Positions 35,403 through 45,071 of a stretch of 64,000 nt of DNA are shown here, piece by piece. A model generated the notes under the pieces. That model saw only the letters and a program-made list of their open reading frames with translations, was not told the origin of the DNA and ran no database searches. The DNA comes from Pseudoalteromonas aliena SW19 (GTDB lineage Bacteria > Pseudomonadota > Gammaproteobacteria > Enterobacterales > Alteromonadaceae). Position 1 is the stretch's first letter; every line of letters begins with the position of its first letter. The DNA lies in NCBI RefSeq assembly GCF_014905615.1, contig NZ_AQGU01000025.1, positions 744,001 to 808,000 of the forward strand, read 5' to 3'. The position numbers were made by a program, and so were the translations under genes.

Positions 35403-38400
35403 TTAAAAACGGTATTCTGCGCCGATATAGTAATAAGCACCATTAAAGCCAAATGGCGCTGAACGGCGTGAGTACTCAAATACACCAGGGCTACTTACAA
35501 TAGTATTACCATTTGCATCGACAATGGTGCCTGAGCGTGAATTACCAATTTTGTTTTTGTCAGGATAGACATCAAACAAATTGTTAGCACCAATGTTGAC
35601 AGATAGGTCTTCTGTAACAAAGTAATTCACTTTAATATCAGTCAAAATTTCTGCTGAATACGTTTGACTGCCGCCATCTTCAACCGTGTATTCACCAAAG
35701 CGATTAAGCGATAAATTAACCGTCCAGTCATCGCGTTGATAAAGCGCACTTAAGTTAATACGATCCTCTGGTTGCCATTCTTCGATGATTGAAATTTCTT
35801 GATCTGAGAATACATCTTCAACCGGCACAGTTTCTAAACCTGAACCTGCTGGTGTAAATAACGACACAACGTCAGTTTTAGTAAAGTTAGCAGCAAGTGT
35901 AAAATCAAGTGTGCCGCCTAAACCTTCTGTATTCCATGTTGCTACAAAATCGATACCACGCGTTTCAGTATCAGCACCATTTAAGAAAAACTGACCCGCA
36001 CCTGCACCAGAGCTAACTAGTGCGGCATCTAAGCTAGAAGAAAGCCCTTTGCCTAGACGATTACTGATAACAATACGATCGTCAATATCTATCGAGTAGT
36101 AATCAACCGTCACGTTAATGTTATCTGTTACGTTATACACAATACCTAAACTGCGATTTTGAGATTTTTCTTCTGTCAGTTTTGGAATACCTAAACTTTG
36201 CGCAAGTGTTGAATCATTTCTGAATGTCCCCACTTCTTCAGCAACCAATGTACCATTTGGACCGACAACAAACTGCGTGCTAATATTATTAAAGTATAAC
36301 TGTTGCATAGACGGGGCTCTAAAGCCTGAGCTTAATGCACCGCGTAATGAAATATCCTCAGTAACTGACCAGTTACCCGCTAGTTTAAAGTTAACAGTAT
36401 CACCAAAGCCTTTGTAGTTATCGTAGCGAAGTGCGCCCGATAAAATGACATCGTCTATTACATATGCCTCAGCGTCTATGTAGAATGAAATGACATCACG
36501 CGACTCATCAACAGATGAAGCGGGAGATGAACCACCAAAACCTTGCGTGCCGCCAGATGCGTTTTCGCTCCCTACACCACCACTTAACCCGTCGTAAATA
36601 CTTACCCCGTTATTTGTATCGTAATCGCGGTATGCGTATTCATTACCTTCTAAAATACGGTATTCGTCAGTTCGAATTTCAGCACCCATCGCTAAAGAGT
36701 AATCATCAAAGTTTTGCGTAAAATCAAGATTGATGGTTTGCAGTGATAATTCCATACCATAGGCATATGCTTCACGAGGGATTGTTGTACGAATATCTGC
36801 AGCACTTAACCCTTGGTCATAACGTAAAAAGTTAGCGTATGAAGCATTGATTGTGTCACTTGTTGTGTAATCAATACTGTTTTCACCGTACGTGTAAGAT
36901 AAGTCTAGGCTTGCATCATTATCAAATTGTGTTTTGTAACCAAAGTTATAGGAAATATCATCGATAGTGGTGTTTATTTTTGGTAAGAAACCTAACGGAA
37001 TTGTCGCATCGTTATCTTGTAGTACTGGGTTACCACCCGCATTTGCATTATGACGGAAAAACGCAGCCGATTCGTTATCACGCGTCGAGTAAGTAATAAA
37101 ACCATAAAGCTCGCCATCACCTAACTCATAACCTGTATTAATTGTTAAACCAAACTGTTGAGAGTCGGCATCACCAATTCTAAATGTATCTCTGTCTGCG
37201 CTCACTTCACGCGGATCACCAGCCAATAAAGTACCGTCACTTAGCTCTGTACAACCGTAGAATTGGCAAGAGCCATGTAAACCAGCACGATTAGTGGGCG
37301 AACGGTCGCGGTAATTAATTGTTGCATTTAAATAACCGTCATCGCCAAGCGCAAAGCCTTTATTAAAATCAACATTAATCGTTTCGCCATCACCTTCTGA
37401 ATACTGACCATAATTGATAGCCGCTTTACCGCCTTCGCTACCATCTTTAAGAACAATATTAATAACACCGGCAATTGCATCAGAGCCATATTGAGCCGCA
37501 GCGCCATCACGCAGTACTTCAATGCGTTTAATAGCAGAGGCTGGAATTGCATTCATATCAGTCCCCGCAGTACCACGTCCTACTGATGTATTGATATGAA
37601 TAATACTTGCTTGGTGGCGACGTTTACCGTTGATCAACACGAGTGTTTGATCTGGACCCAAACCACGCAGTGTGGCAGGTCTTAATGCATCGGTACCATC
37701 ACTAATTGACGAGCTTGAAAAGTTAAATGAAGGGGCAATAGACTGTAACATACGGCCAACTTCGGTTTGGCCTGTGTTTTCAAGCGCTTCAGCACTTAAA
37801 ATATCTACTGGAACGGGTAAATCTTCAACTGAACGCCCTGCTACGCGGCTACCGACAATAGCAATTTTTTCAATTTTTTCTTGAGCAACTTCTTGTGCTG
37901 CATTGACACCTTGTGAATTTACCGCAAGTAACGCGGGTAATATGGCTGCACTGACCGCTGAAAGCTTCATCATGTTGTTATCATTCCTGTTGATTTGTTT
38001 GAGTTTTATACTCAGTAATCCATTTTGATCAACAACCGCATCGAGCTCAGTTCCACCTAGCAATGCTGCTAATGCATCTAGCTGGGTATAAAATCCATAT
38101 ACTGAATTTGCATCATATTGCTTTGCCAACTCATAAGAAAACACCACGGTTTGCTCGGTTTGCTTAGCAAATTCAATTAAGGCTTTGTCTGCTCGCTGCG
38201 CTTTTATATCAAATTGCACCATTTGCCCAGTGGTTTGAGTTGTGGCTTGCACACTGATACTAAAAATCGCGGGGGCAAGCACACTTAAACCACCCAATAA
38301 ATGCGTATGGTTACTGCGCAACTTATATAAACAACTGACAAACAAAAATCCTCTATGGCTTTGTTTCTTTTTTTTAATATTTTTTTTACGTGTGATCTCT

Positions 38401-38438
38401 ATAGATGCAACTTTATCTAACATATGTTTGATTTGCAT
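35403..38438 (-). CDS. TonB-dependent receptor with N-terminal STN signalling domain
   Basis: The 1011-residue FecA-type transducer has a long positively charged N-terminus, a signal peptide (about residues 46-65) and an STN domain (about 70-145, FDIKAQRADKALIEFAKQTEQ). The plug includes RSVEDLPVPVDILSAEAL and VLRDGAAAQYGSDAIAGVINI, then comes a barrel ending YYIGAEYRF. Between STN and plug sits a second signal-peptide-like segment starting MMKLSAVSAAILPALLAV, with two ATGs at 37973/37970 and an AGGA site upstream. A shorter receptor could start there. It follows the FecR gene by 9 bases, so ligand binding should signal through FecR to the sigma factor. The ligand is unknown. Confidence 0.88.
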   Translation of the reverse strand: MQIKHMLDKVASIEITRKKNIKKKKQSHRGFLFVSCLYKLRSNHTHLLGGLSVLAPAIFSISVQATTQTTGQMVQFDIKAQRADKALIEFAKQTEQTVVFSYELAKQYDANSVYGFYTQLDALAALLGGTELDAVVDQNGLLSIKLKQINRNDNNMMKLSAVSAAILPALLAVNSQGVNAAQEVAQEKIEKIAIVGSRVAGRSVEDLPVPVDILSAEALENTGQTEVGRMLQSIAPSFNFSSSSISDGTDALRPATLRGLGPDQTLVLINGKRRHQASIIHINTSVGRGTAGTDMNAIPASAIKRIEVLRDGAAAQYGSDAIAGVINIVLKDGSEGGKAAINYGQYSEGDGETINVDFNKGFALGDDGYLNATINYRDRSPTNRAGLHGSCQFYGCTELSDGTLLAGDPREVSADRDTFRIGDADSQQFGLTINTGYELGDGELYGFITYSTRDNESAAFFRHNANAGGNPVLQDNDATIPLGFLPKINTTIDDISYNFGYKTQFDNDASLDLSYTYGENSIDYTTSDTINASYANFLRYDQGLSAADIRTTIPREAYAYGMELSLQTINLDFTQNFDDYSLAMGAEIRTDEYRILEGNEYAYRDYDTNNGVSIYDGLSGGVGSENASGGTQGFGGSSPASSVDESRDVISFYIDAEAYVIDDVILSGALRYDNYKGFGDTVNFKLAGNWSVTEDISLRGALSSGFRAPSMQQLYFNNISTQFVVGPNGTLVAEEVGTFRNDSTLAQSLGIPKLTEEKSQNRSLGIVYNVTDNINVTVDYYSIDIDDRIVISNRLGKGLSSSLDAALVSSGAGAGQFFLNGADTETRGIDFVATWNTEGLGGTLDFTLAANFTKTDVVSLFTPAGSGLETVPVEDVFSDQEISIIEEWQPEDRINLSALYQRDDWTVNLSLNRFGEYTVEDGGSQTYSAEILTDIKVNYFVTEDLSVNIGANNLFDVYPDKNKIGNSRSGTIVDANGNTIVSSPGVFEYSRRSAPFGFNGAYYYIGAEYRF

Positions 38439-38447
38439 AGCTGCTAC

Positions 38448-39527
38448 TTATGATTTTGTCTGGTATTTAAGACTTACCACATGCTCGCCTAAACGTTCAT
38501 GGTCAATTGAAAAGTTAGTTTGTAAGCTCTCAAGTAAGCCGGCTACGTCGCCAGCTCTAAATACGCCTGCCACTTTAATTTTAGCAAGCTCTGCAGACGA
38601 TAATTCAAAGCGCGTAGCGGTATAGCGACTCACCTCGTTTAAAGCGTCACCTAATTGCTCCCCGTTAAAAATTAACATCCCATTTTGCCATGCTAAGTCA
38701 CGTTGTACATCATCTACAGAAAGCTGCGTTATTGGTTTTGTTATACTTTGTTCAATAACCGCTTTTTCGCCAGAAGTAACAATATTTGCATTAATTTGAC
38801 GAATTTTTTGTGTGCTGTTGTCAGCAAGTTGGTACGCTTTAAAGTCGTTAGCATCAACCGCGACACTTGGATCGGTGATCATCACTTTGCCTTCGGTAAC
38901 CACGAGCTCTAAATCTGATGAAGTATTGCGTTGTACATTAAATACCGTGCCTAACGCAGTAAAGCTCTTATCACCCGCCATAACACTAAATGGACGCGAT
39001 GCATCTTTTGCCACGTTAAAACGCCCTTCCCCCTTATTGAGTAATAATTGCCTGCGCCCTTTGCTATAAGCAACTTCTAACATACTGTTCGTATTTAACT
39101 GCACAATAGTCCCATCGGGTAAGACATAGGTTGCTTGTTCGCCCACTTTAGTTTGATAAATTTTAGTGTAATTGACTTTAGCTAACTCTTTACCAAAGTC
39201 ATTTTCTAAATTAACCAATAAATAGCTGCAAACCATTAACGCTGCAAATAAACTTGCCGCAATAGAATATGGAACAACCCACTTGCTTTTAGAGTGGTTA
39301 GCACTGTTGTGTTGAGGGAATAAAATGCTTAATTCATTTAACACAGAAAGTTCATCCCACAATTGGGCAATTTCGTATACTGCGTCTTGATGCGCGGCAC
39401 TTTGCAGCATCCACAGCTTAAATTGTTCTTTTTCTTCATTGCTAAGCCCACGATCAATAGCACTTACCCATGTACAGGCATTTTCTAAAATTACGTTTTT
39501 TGAAGTAAATGGATGCACATTGCTCAT
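38448..39527 (-). CDS. FecR-family anti-sigma/sigma regulator
   Basis: The 359-residue protein has an N-terminal cytoplasmic DUF4880-like segment (residues 10-60, WVSAIDRGLSNEEKEQFKLW) and one membrane helix (about 88-106). A periplasmic FecR domain follows (TKVGEQATYVLPDGTIVQLN, LGTVFNV), with a C-terminal segment in which DALNEVSRYTATRFEL resembles an STN or DUF4974 fold. FecR proteins pass the receptor signal across the inner membrane to the FecI-type sigma factor. It overlaps the sigma gene by 4 bases. Confidence 0.92.
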   Translation of the reverse strand: MSNVHPFTSKNVILENACTWVSAIDRGLSNEEKEQFKLWMLQSAAHQDAVYEIAQLWDELSVLNELSILFPQHNSANHSKSKWVVPYSIAASLFAALMVCSYLLVNLENDFGKELAKVNYTKIYQTKVGEQATYVLPDGTIVQLNTNSMLEVAYSKGRRQLLLNKGEGRFNVAKDASRPFSVMAGDKSFTALGTVFNVQRNTSSDLELVVTEGKVMITDPSVAVDANDFKAYQLADNSTQKIRQINANIVTSGEKAVIEQSITKPITQLSVDDVQRDLAWQNGMLIFNGEQLGDALNEVSRYTATRFELSSAELAKIKVAGVFRAGDVAGLLESLQTNFSIDHERLGEHVVSLKYQTKS

Positions 39528-40099
39528 TTTGCAACTCTCTGTGTTGACAACGGTTGCAATGAAGCTGGCGTAGTGTTGTTTTGTGGATTAATATTTTGGT
39601 CATGCTCTCGCATATACAATAGGGTTTGTAATAATCCCTTTGCTATATGCTTTTCCACCGTACTTTGGCTTAGCTGCATGTTTTCTGCTATTTCTTTTTG
39701 GCTCATACCGTATACTTTTTTTAATATAAAGCATTTACGAATCGAGGCACTAAGCTGTTCTGTGGCTCTACAAAAAAGTAAAAAGCGCTCTTTAGAGGTG
39801 TATTCATCCTCAAGCTGCATTGATTTAAGCAACATGGGCAATTCGCTGTTTTGCTCTAAAGATTCGTTAAATTTGTTATCCCACTTAGCAATATGATTAA
39901 GTGCTAAATGCTTTGCTGTTTTAAGCATGTAACTGCGGGTAAATTGAATATCTTGTTTTAAATCGGCTTCGTAGCTTTTTATAAACGTTTCTTGCACAAT
40001 GTCTTCTACGTCATCGGGCTGAACTATGCGAGAAACAAAACGCTTAAGTTGACTTGAAATATCAACAAATGTTGACGTAAACGTTACTTTTTTCGTCAT
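39524..40099 (-). CDS. ECF sigma factor, FecI-like
   Basis: The roughly 191-residue protein has sigma region 2 (DDVEDIVQETFIKSYEAD, about residues 32-49) and region 4 (VYGMSQKEIAENMQLSQSTVEKHI, about residues 128-151). Start chosen at ATG 40099 because AGGTGG lies 9 bases upstream; an in-frame ATG at 40108 overlaps that ribosome site. It probably directs transcription of the adjacent receptor. The frame ends with 25 extra residues after region 4. Confidence 0.92.
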   Translation of the reverse strand: MTKKVTFTSTFVDISSQLKRFVSRIVQPDDVEDIVQETFIKSYEADLKQDIQFTRSYMLKTAKHLALNHIAKWDNKFNESLEQNSELPMLLKSMQLEDEYTSKERFLLFCRATEQLSASIRKCFILKKVYGMSQKEIAENMQLSQSTVEKHIAKGLLQTLLYMREHDQNINPQNNTTPASLQPLSTQRVAK

Positions 40100-40206
40100 C
40101 CTTAACATCCACCTGTTGTTATTTTTATTACTAGTAGATTACGAGTTTTGAGCATAAAAACAAGCAAAATGTTAACTTTGGGTTATTTATATGGATAGAA
40201 AGATAA

Positions 40207-40716
40207 ATGAGTAAATTTTTAGATTATATTCGATTAAGCTTTTTTGCCTGCGGCTTGCTTTTAGGTGTGCAAATTCCTGCATTTGTAAGCGACTTTGGAC
40301 AGGCCCTAAATGCACAACTCATTGAAGCCAATAAAGCAATTGCACCATTTAAAAATGATGCCGCACAGTACTTTAACAATGACTTAGAGAAACTAATCAA
40401 GCACTATCAAAATTTAGATGATGATATTGTCGGTAAAGGTGCAAACAATATTGATGCACTCAATACTCGCCAGCAAACATTGCAAACTGCCGTTAATGCA
40501 TTTTCAAAGTCGCCCTATTTATTTACACTCACCAGTAATTTAAGTGATATAAAACAACAAGTATGGCAACGTTTTGAAGGACAAATTATTTTAAAGCAGG
40601 ACTCAATTACAGCCGCTGTTATTGCAGCCATTATTATAGCCCTACTCGCAGAGCTTAGTGGTTATCTAGTTTTAACAGGAATAAAACGCGCGTACCTGCG
40701 ATTATTTACAGCTTAA
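40207..40716 (+). CDS. DUF2937 membrane protein
   Basis: The 169-residue protein has an N-terminal hydrophobic helix (about 9-27), a helical middle with many Q, N and D residues, and a C-terminal membrane helix (about 134-160, AVIAAIIIALLAELSGYLVL). It matches the DUF2937 family of unknown function. It is divergent from the sigma-factor gene and convergent with the LysR gene, overlapping its 3' end by 15 bases. Confidence 0.75.
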   Translation: MSKFLDYIRLSFFACGLLLGVQIPAFVSDFGQALNAQLIEANKAIAPFKNDAAQYFNNDLEKLIKHYQNLDDDIVGKGANNIDALNTRQQTLQTAVNAFSKSPYLFTLTSNLSDIKQQVWQRFEGQIILKQDSITAAVIAAIIIALLAELSGYLVLTGIKRAYLRLFTA

Positions 40717-41607
40717 AAATAGCGATTTCATAAAATCATAAAATACATCGGTTTTGCGAGTGGTTAAACTATTTTGCGGCCGTAAAAACCACACTGGCGC
40801 GTCACTTTGCGCCATCACACCCGCCATTATTTCAACTAAAGTGCCATTTTTAAGCTCCTCGTTAATGGCTATTTTTGATTTAATTGCAATGCCATGTCCT
40901 GCAATAGCAGCTTGAGTCATGTTGTCTGAGTTTGAAATAGTAAAACGAGTTTTAGCATTAAAAGTATGTATTTTTTTGTGTTCGTCAAACAGTTTTAATT
41001 GCCGTTGCCACGGCAAACATACCCAATAATGTTCGCTCAACTGCATTAAATTTTTAGGCATACCGTGTTTTTCTATATAACTCGGCGCTGCGCAAAGTAT
41101 TCGGCTATTATTTACTATTTTTCGCGACAGCAATCCTGAGTCATTTAACTGCCCTACTCGAATCGCCACGTCTTGCGCGTCATCAACCACATTTACAAAA
41201 TGATCGGTTATTAAAAAATCAAGTTTTAGCTCAGGATAAGCCTGCTCTAACTCATTAAGTTTAGGCATTACATATTTTGAAAAAACCCAAGGTGGCATAG
41301 TCACGCGTAATAAACCGCTCACTGATGAACTTCGTGCACCGATACTATGCTCTGCGTCCTGCAGTGCTTCTATTATGGCGCCAACTCGGGTATAAAATAT
41401 TTCTCCTGCGGGAGATAATCGTATTCGTCGGCTATCTCTAAAAACAAGCACGGTAGCAAGTTCGCGCTCTAATTTACTCAAGCGATGGCTTACCGTTGCA
41501 GGTGATAAACGTTGCTCGCGCGCAGCAGCAAGTACCCCTTTGTTTTCAACCACAGCTATAAATGTTTCTAAATCACTTAAGTTATACATAAAGGTGCCAT
41601 TGAGCAT
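40702..41607 (-). CDS. LysR-family transcriptional regulator
   Basis: The protein has a LysR DNA-binding domain (LETFIAVVENKGVLAAARE, LSPATVSHRLSKLE) and a substrate-binding domain of the CrgA/DsdC-like type. The start may be ATG 41607 or 41589 (MYNLSDLE). It is divergent from the peroxiredoxin gene with a gap of about 100 bases, the classic layout for a LysR regulator and its target. It may therefore control the peroxiredoxin-dehalogenase pair. Confidence 0.88.
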   Translation of the reverse strand: MLNGTFMYNLSDLETFIAVVENKGVLAAAREQRLSPATVSHRLSKLERELATVLVFRDSRRIRLSPAGEIFYTRVGAIIEALQDAEHSIGARSSSVSGLLRVTMPPWVFSKYVMPKLNELEQAYPELKLDFLITDHFVNVVDDAQDVAIRVGQLNDSGLLSRKIVNNSRILCAAPSYIEKHGMPKNLMQLSEHYWVCLPWQRQLKLFDEHKKIHTFNAKTRFTISNSDNMTQAAIAGHGIAIKSKIAINEELKNGTLVEIMAGVMAQSDAPVWFLRPQNSLTTRKTDVFYDFMKSLFLSCK

Positions 41608-41711
41608 TTTTCAATGTTTAATATTTTCGAATGAAGCTTTCACTTTTGCAATGTTTATTTAAATAACTAAAACACTATACTGTCATACAGTTTAATTATT
41701 GAGGTTCAATC

Positions 41712-42362
41712 ATGAGTTTAAAAGCGCAAATAGATGCCTACAACATCCAAAAAGAGGCCAAATTACCGGCTGATGTTTTGGCATTAATGAACACCACAAA
41801 CGAAGAGCTTATCGCACAGCATATTAAAGACAATGCGTTGCAAACTGGCCAAAAAGTAGAGAACTTCAGCTTAGTAAATCATAAAGGCGAAAACGTTAAA
41901 CTTGCGGATTTACTACAAAAAGGCCCTGTCATTATTAGCTTTTATCGAGGTGGTTGGTGTCCGTATTGTAATTTAGAGCTAAAGGCACTTAACGATTACT
42001 TACCGCAATTTAAAACTCAAAGCGCTCAATTAGTGGCTATATCACCACAGTTGCCTGATGAAACTCTCTCTACGGCTCAAAAAAACGATCTCGAATTTGA
42101 TGTACTTTCAGATGTTAGTAATGAAGTAGCTGAGCAATTTGGTTTGTTGTTTACACTCGATGAGCGTATTCAAAGGTTATATACCGAATTTGGCATTGAT
42201 TTTGAACACTACTATGGCGATAAAAGCTTTAAATTGCCGCTACCTGCCACTTATGTAATTAATCAAGCGGGTATTATTACTTATGCCTTTTTAAATGAAG
42301 ATTACACATTACGTGCAGAACCTATTGATGTTATGGCAGCACTTGAATCGGAGGATAATTAA
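41712..42362 (+). CDS. AhpC/TSA-like peroxiredoxin
   Basis: The 216-residue protein has a thioredoxin fold with the motif FYRGGWCPYCNLELKAL (about residues 78-94). The first cysteine is the likely peroxidatic residue and the CPYC spacing resembles the PRX-like family 2. It has no signal peptide. It probably reduces peroxides in the cytoplasm. It overlaps the next gene by one base (TAATG) and is divergent from a LysR gene. Confidence 0.85.
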   Translation: MSLKAQIDAYNIQKEAKLPADVLALMNTTNEELIAQHIKDNALQTGQKVENFSLVNHKGENVKLADLLQKGPVIISFYRGGWCPYCNLELKALNDYLPQFKTQSAQLVAISPQLPDETLSTAQKNDLEFDVLSDVSNEVAEQFGLLFTLDERIQRLYTEFGIDFEHYYGDKSFKLPLPATYVINQAGIITYAFLNEDYTLRAEPIDVMAALESEDN

Positions 42363-43129
42363 TGTCTATTTTAAAATCGTTAAAAACATTCACTCTTTCA
42401 CTACTTGTGGGCACAAGCCTTGTATCTGGTTACGCCGTAGCTGATGAACCAAAAGAACAAGCAAAACCTAAAGTGCTTATTTTTGATGTAAACGAAACCC
42501 TACTTGATTTGACGTCAATGCGTACATCAATAGGTAAAGCACTAGGCGGACGTGAAGATTTATTACCACTGTGGTTCTCTACCATGCTACACCATTCACT
42601 GGTAGACACAGTAAGCGGTAACTATCACGACTTTGGAAAAATCGGGGTAGCGTCGCTACTTATGGTTGCCCAAAACAACAATATTGATATTACCAGTGAA
42701 CAAGCTAAAACAGCCATTGTTACGCCACTTTTGACCCTTCCTCCCCATAGCGATGTTAAAGAAGGACTGACGAAACTCAAAGCACAGGGCTATAAATTAG
42801 TAAGTCTTACAAATTCTTCAAACAAAGGTGTTAAGGCACAGTTTGAAAGCGCTGGTTTAATATCGTACTTTGACGCACGTTACAGTATCGAAGATATTAA
42901 AATTTATAAACCAGACTTACGTGCTTATGAGTGGGTGCTTAAAAAGCTAAATGTAGCACCCAATGAAGCAATGATGATAGCAGCGCACGGCTGGGATGTT
43001 GCTGGTGCAAAAGAAGCTGGCTTACAAACCACGTTCATTGCACGCCCTGGCAAAGCCCTTTATCCATTAGCTAAAAAACCTGACCACGTTGTGAAAGATT
43101 TACATGAATTAGCCGCTCTACTTAAATAA
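42362..43129 (+). CDS. Exported haloacid dehalogenase-like (HAD type II) protein
   Basis: The 255-residue protein has a signal peptide (residues 1-27, ending SGYAVADE). A HAD type II domain follows with the nucleophile aspartate in IFDVNETLLDL (about residue 41), the SLTNSSNKG motif, a lysine in DIKIYKPDLRAYE and MIAAHGWDVAGAKEAG. L-2-haloacid dehalogenases have this layout but are usually cytoplasmic. The exported form suggests a periplasmic hydrolase whose substrate is unknown. It is translationally coupled to the peroxiredoxin. Confidence 0.85.
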   Translation: MSILKSLKTFTLSLLVGTSLVSGYAVADEPKEQAKPKVLIFDVNETLLDLTSMRTSIGKALGGREDLLPLWFSTMLHHSLVDTVSGNYHDFGKIGVASLLMVAQNNNIDITSEQAKTAIVTPLLTLPPHSDVKEGLTKLKAQGYKLVSLTNSSNKGVKAQFESAGLISYFDARYSIEDIKIYKPDLRAYEWVLKKLNVAPNEAMMIAAHGWDVAGAKEAGLQTTFIARPGKALYPLAKKPDHVVKDLHELAALLK

Positions 43130-43153
43130 GTATGCGCTAATAAATCAATACCC

Positions 43154-43190
43154 AAGCGGTCAATGTCAGGATGATATTGGCCGCTTTTTT
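43154..43190 (+). terminator. Terminator after the dehalogenase gene
   Basis: The stem AAGCGGTCAAT/ATTGGCCGCTT (one G-U pair) with an 11-base loop is followed by a T-run. It is 25 bases after the stop codon. Confidence 0.85.
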
Positions 43191-43349
43191 ATAACTAACC
43201 CTAAATATGTCTTAGCGTATTTATTTCATAATCAGTATGTTAAAAAATTGAATGCAAACAAAGTATTTAGCTCGTTAAGCGTTACTTTATCTGCTAGCAA
43301 TTTAGTACTCACAACGCTACTATTAAATAAATACGTGGTGGAGAAGATA

Positions 43350-43958
43350 ATGAATAGTGAAAGATTAGGTGAATTTGAGCAGTACTTTCAAATAAATGAA
43401 AGTATAAGAGTGAATCTATTCGCTGTATCGAATGATGAAGTGCCTCAATCGCAACTTGAATTAGAAGACGACATACCCCCACTATTTAGACTCGCTAACG
43501 AAGTCAGTGAACTTGAACAAAGCTCTTTACGCCCACTGCGTAACTTAGGCGATATAGCACAAGAGCTAGCTACTTTTTTGCAGGCGCAGTCACGTAAAAT
43601 TGATTTAATAATGAGCCATATTTTAGCCTCAGAGCAAGCACAAGATAACGCTATACAATGTGATAGCTACGGCGGTGGCGGTATTCGTTTTACCTCACCA
43701 GATGTACACCCTATTGGTCAAGCATTTAGAACTAAGCTCTTTTTACATCACGAAGCCTCGGCTGTTTATTGTTACACCGAAGTGGTTGCCATAGAAAAGC
43801 AAGAGAGTGAGCATTATCAATACACCATGCTATTTACTGCCATTAGAGCAACCGATCAAGAGCTTATTGTTAGAGCGAGTTTACATGCGCAGACTCGTCA
43901 GCTTAAAAAACGCCAAGAACCCGAACCAAACCAAGCCGACCTAAACAGTGATAATTAG
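43350..43958 (+). CDS. PilZ-like domain protein
   Basis: The 202-residue protein starts at MNSERLGEFEQYFQINESIR (ATG 43350) because GGAGAAG lies 3 bases upstream; a longer frame from 43248 has no ribosome site. The C-terminal half has YGGGGIRFTSPD, similar to the SGGI segment of PilZ domains. The strands around it fit the fold, but the RxxxR motif is not evident. The N-terminal half is helical. A cyclic-di-GMP role is possible but unproven. Confidence 0.65.
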   Translation: MNSERLGEFEQYFQINESIRVNLFAVSNDEVPQSQLELEDDIPPLFRLANEVSELEQSSLRPLRNLGDIAQELATFLQAQSRKIDLIMSHILASEQAQDNAIQCDSYGGGGIRFTSPDVHPIGQAFRTKLFLHHEASAVYCYTEVVAIEKQESEHYQYTMLFTAIRATDQELIVRASLHAQTRQLKKRQEPEPNQADLNSDN

Positions 43959-44015
43959 CTGACATCTTTATGTAAAATGCTAAACTAGCGTCATCTTAAT
44001 TAGTATATAAAATTC

Positions 44016-45071
44016 ATGAACTTTAGACTTTTACCAGAATGGGCCGAGCAAGACGCCGTTATGCTCACGTGGCCTCACAAAAACACCGATTGGGCCGACA
44101 ACTTAGCAGGTGTAGAACCTGTTTATACTGAACTTGCTAAGCACATAACAACGCAGCAACAGCTTGTTATTGTGGCGCATGACAGCGCCTTAAAAATGCA
44201 TATTACAGCACTGCTAAATAGCGCTAATATCGCTCTAAATCGTGTTCATTTTGTAGTAACGCCTACCAATGATACGTGGGCACGCGATCATGGTCCGCTC
44301 ACTTGTGGCGCTATTGATACGCCAGGGCAACTAAAAGTATATGATTTTACTTTTAATGGTTGGGGCAATAAGTTTGAAAGCACATTAGACAATCAAATAA
44401 ACCGTACATTGGTAAAAGAATTAAGTAGTTCAAAAAACCAATATCAAGCACTCGATATGGTACTTGAAGGCGGTGGTATTGAGATAAACGAACACGGTGT
44501 ATTACTAACAACCAGTGAGTGTTTGCTCAATAAAAACCGTAACCCAGATTTAAACCCAAGTGATATTGAAGCACTTTTAAAAGAGCACTTGGGCGCGACA
44601 CGTTTTTTATGGGTTGATCATGGCTATTTAGCGGGCGATGACACCGACAGCCACATTGATACGCTCGTGCGTTTTGCACCAAATAATACCCTTGTCTATG
44701 TGCAGTGCGATGATAAAACTGATGAACACTTTAGCGCACTTGATGCAATGGAAAAACAACTGCAAACCTTTAAAACGGCCGATAACACCCCATATAACTT
44801 AATTGAGTTACCGTGGCCAAAAGCCGCTTATGACGATGAGCAAACACGTTTACCGGCTACCTACGCTAACTACTTAATTATTAATAATGCGGTACTTGTG
44901 CCAACGTATAATGATGCCAATGATGAACGTGCTCTTGCTCAAGTTCAAAAAGCATACCCTGAGCACATTATTATTGGCGTAAATTGCCAACCTATTATTG
45001 AGCAATTTGGCAGCCTGCACTGTATTACAATGCAATTACCTCGTGGATTTTTAGCTGGAGCAGCACAATGA
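44016..45071 (+). CDS. aguA: Agmatine deiminase
   Basis: AguA hydrolyses agmatine to N-carbamoylputrescine and ammonia. The 351-residue protein shows the family N-terminus LLPEWAEQDAVMLTWPHKNTDW (in part MLTWPHKNTDW), NDTWARDHGP near residue 88, LEGGGIEIN, GDDTDSHIDTLVRFA near residue 208 and the catalytic cysteine in GSLHCITMQLPRG near the C-terminus. It overlaps aguB by 4 bases (ATGA), so the two act as one pathway unit. Confidence 0.96.
   Translation: MNFRLLPEWAEQDAVMLTWPHKNTDWADNLAGVEPVYTELAKHITTQQQLVIVAHDSALKMHITALLNSANIALNRVHFVVTPTNDTWARDHGPLTCGAIDTPGQLKVYDFTFNGWGNKFESTLDNQINRTLVKELSSSKNQYQALDMVLEGGGIEINEHGVLLTTSECLLNKNRNPDLNPSDIEALLKEHLGATRFLWVDHGYLAGDDTDSHIDTLVRFAPNNTLVYVQCDDKTDEHFSALDAMEKQLQTFKTADNTPYNLIELPWPKAAYDDEQTRLPATYANYLIINNAVLVPTYNDANDERALAQVQKAYPEHIIIGVNCQPIIEQFGSLHCITMQLPRGFLAGAAQ

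Noticed and set aside
38242..38625. 127-codon plus-strand frame
   Set aside because: Antisense shadow of the STN receptor and FecR genes, both well supported by motifs.
39513..39896. 127-codon plus-strand frame
   Set aside because: Antisense to the FecI-like sigma factor; no ribosome site or family features.
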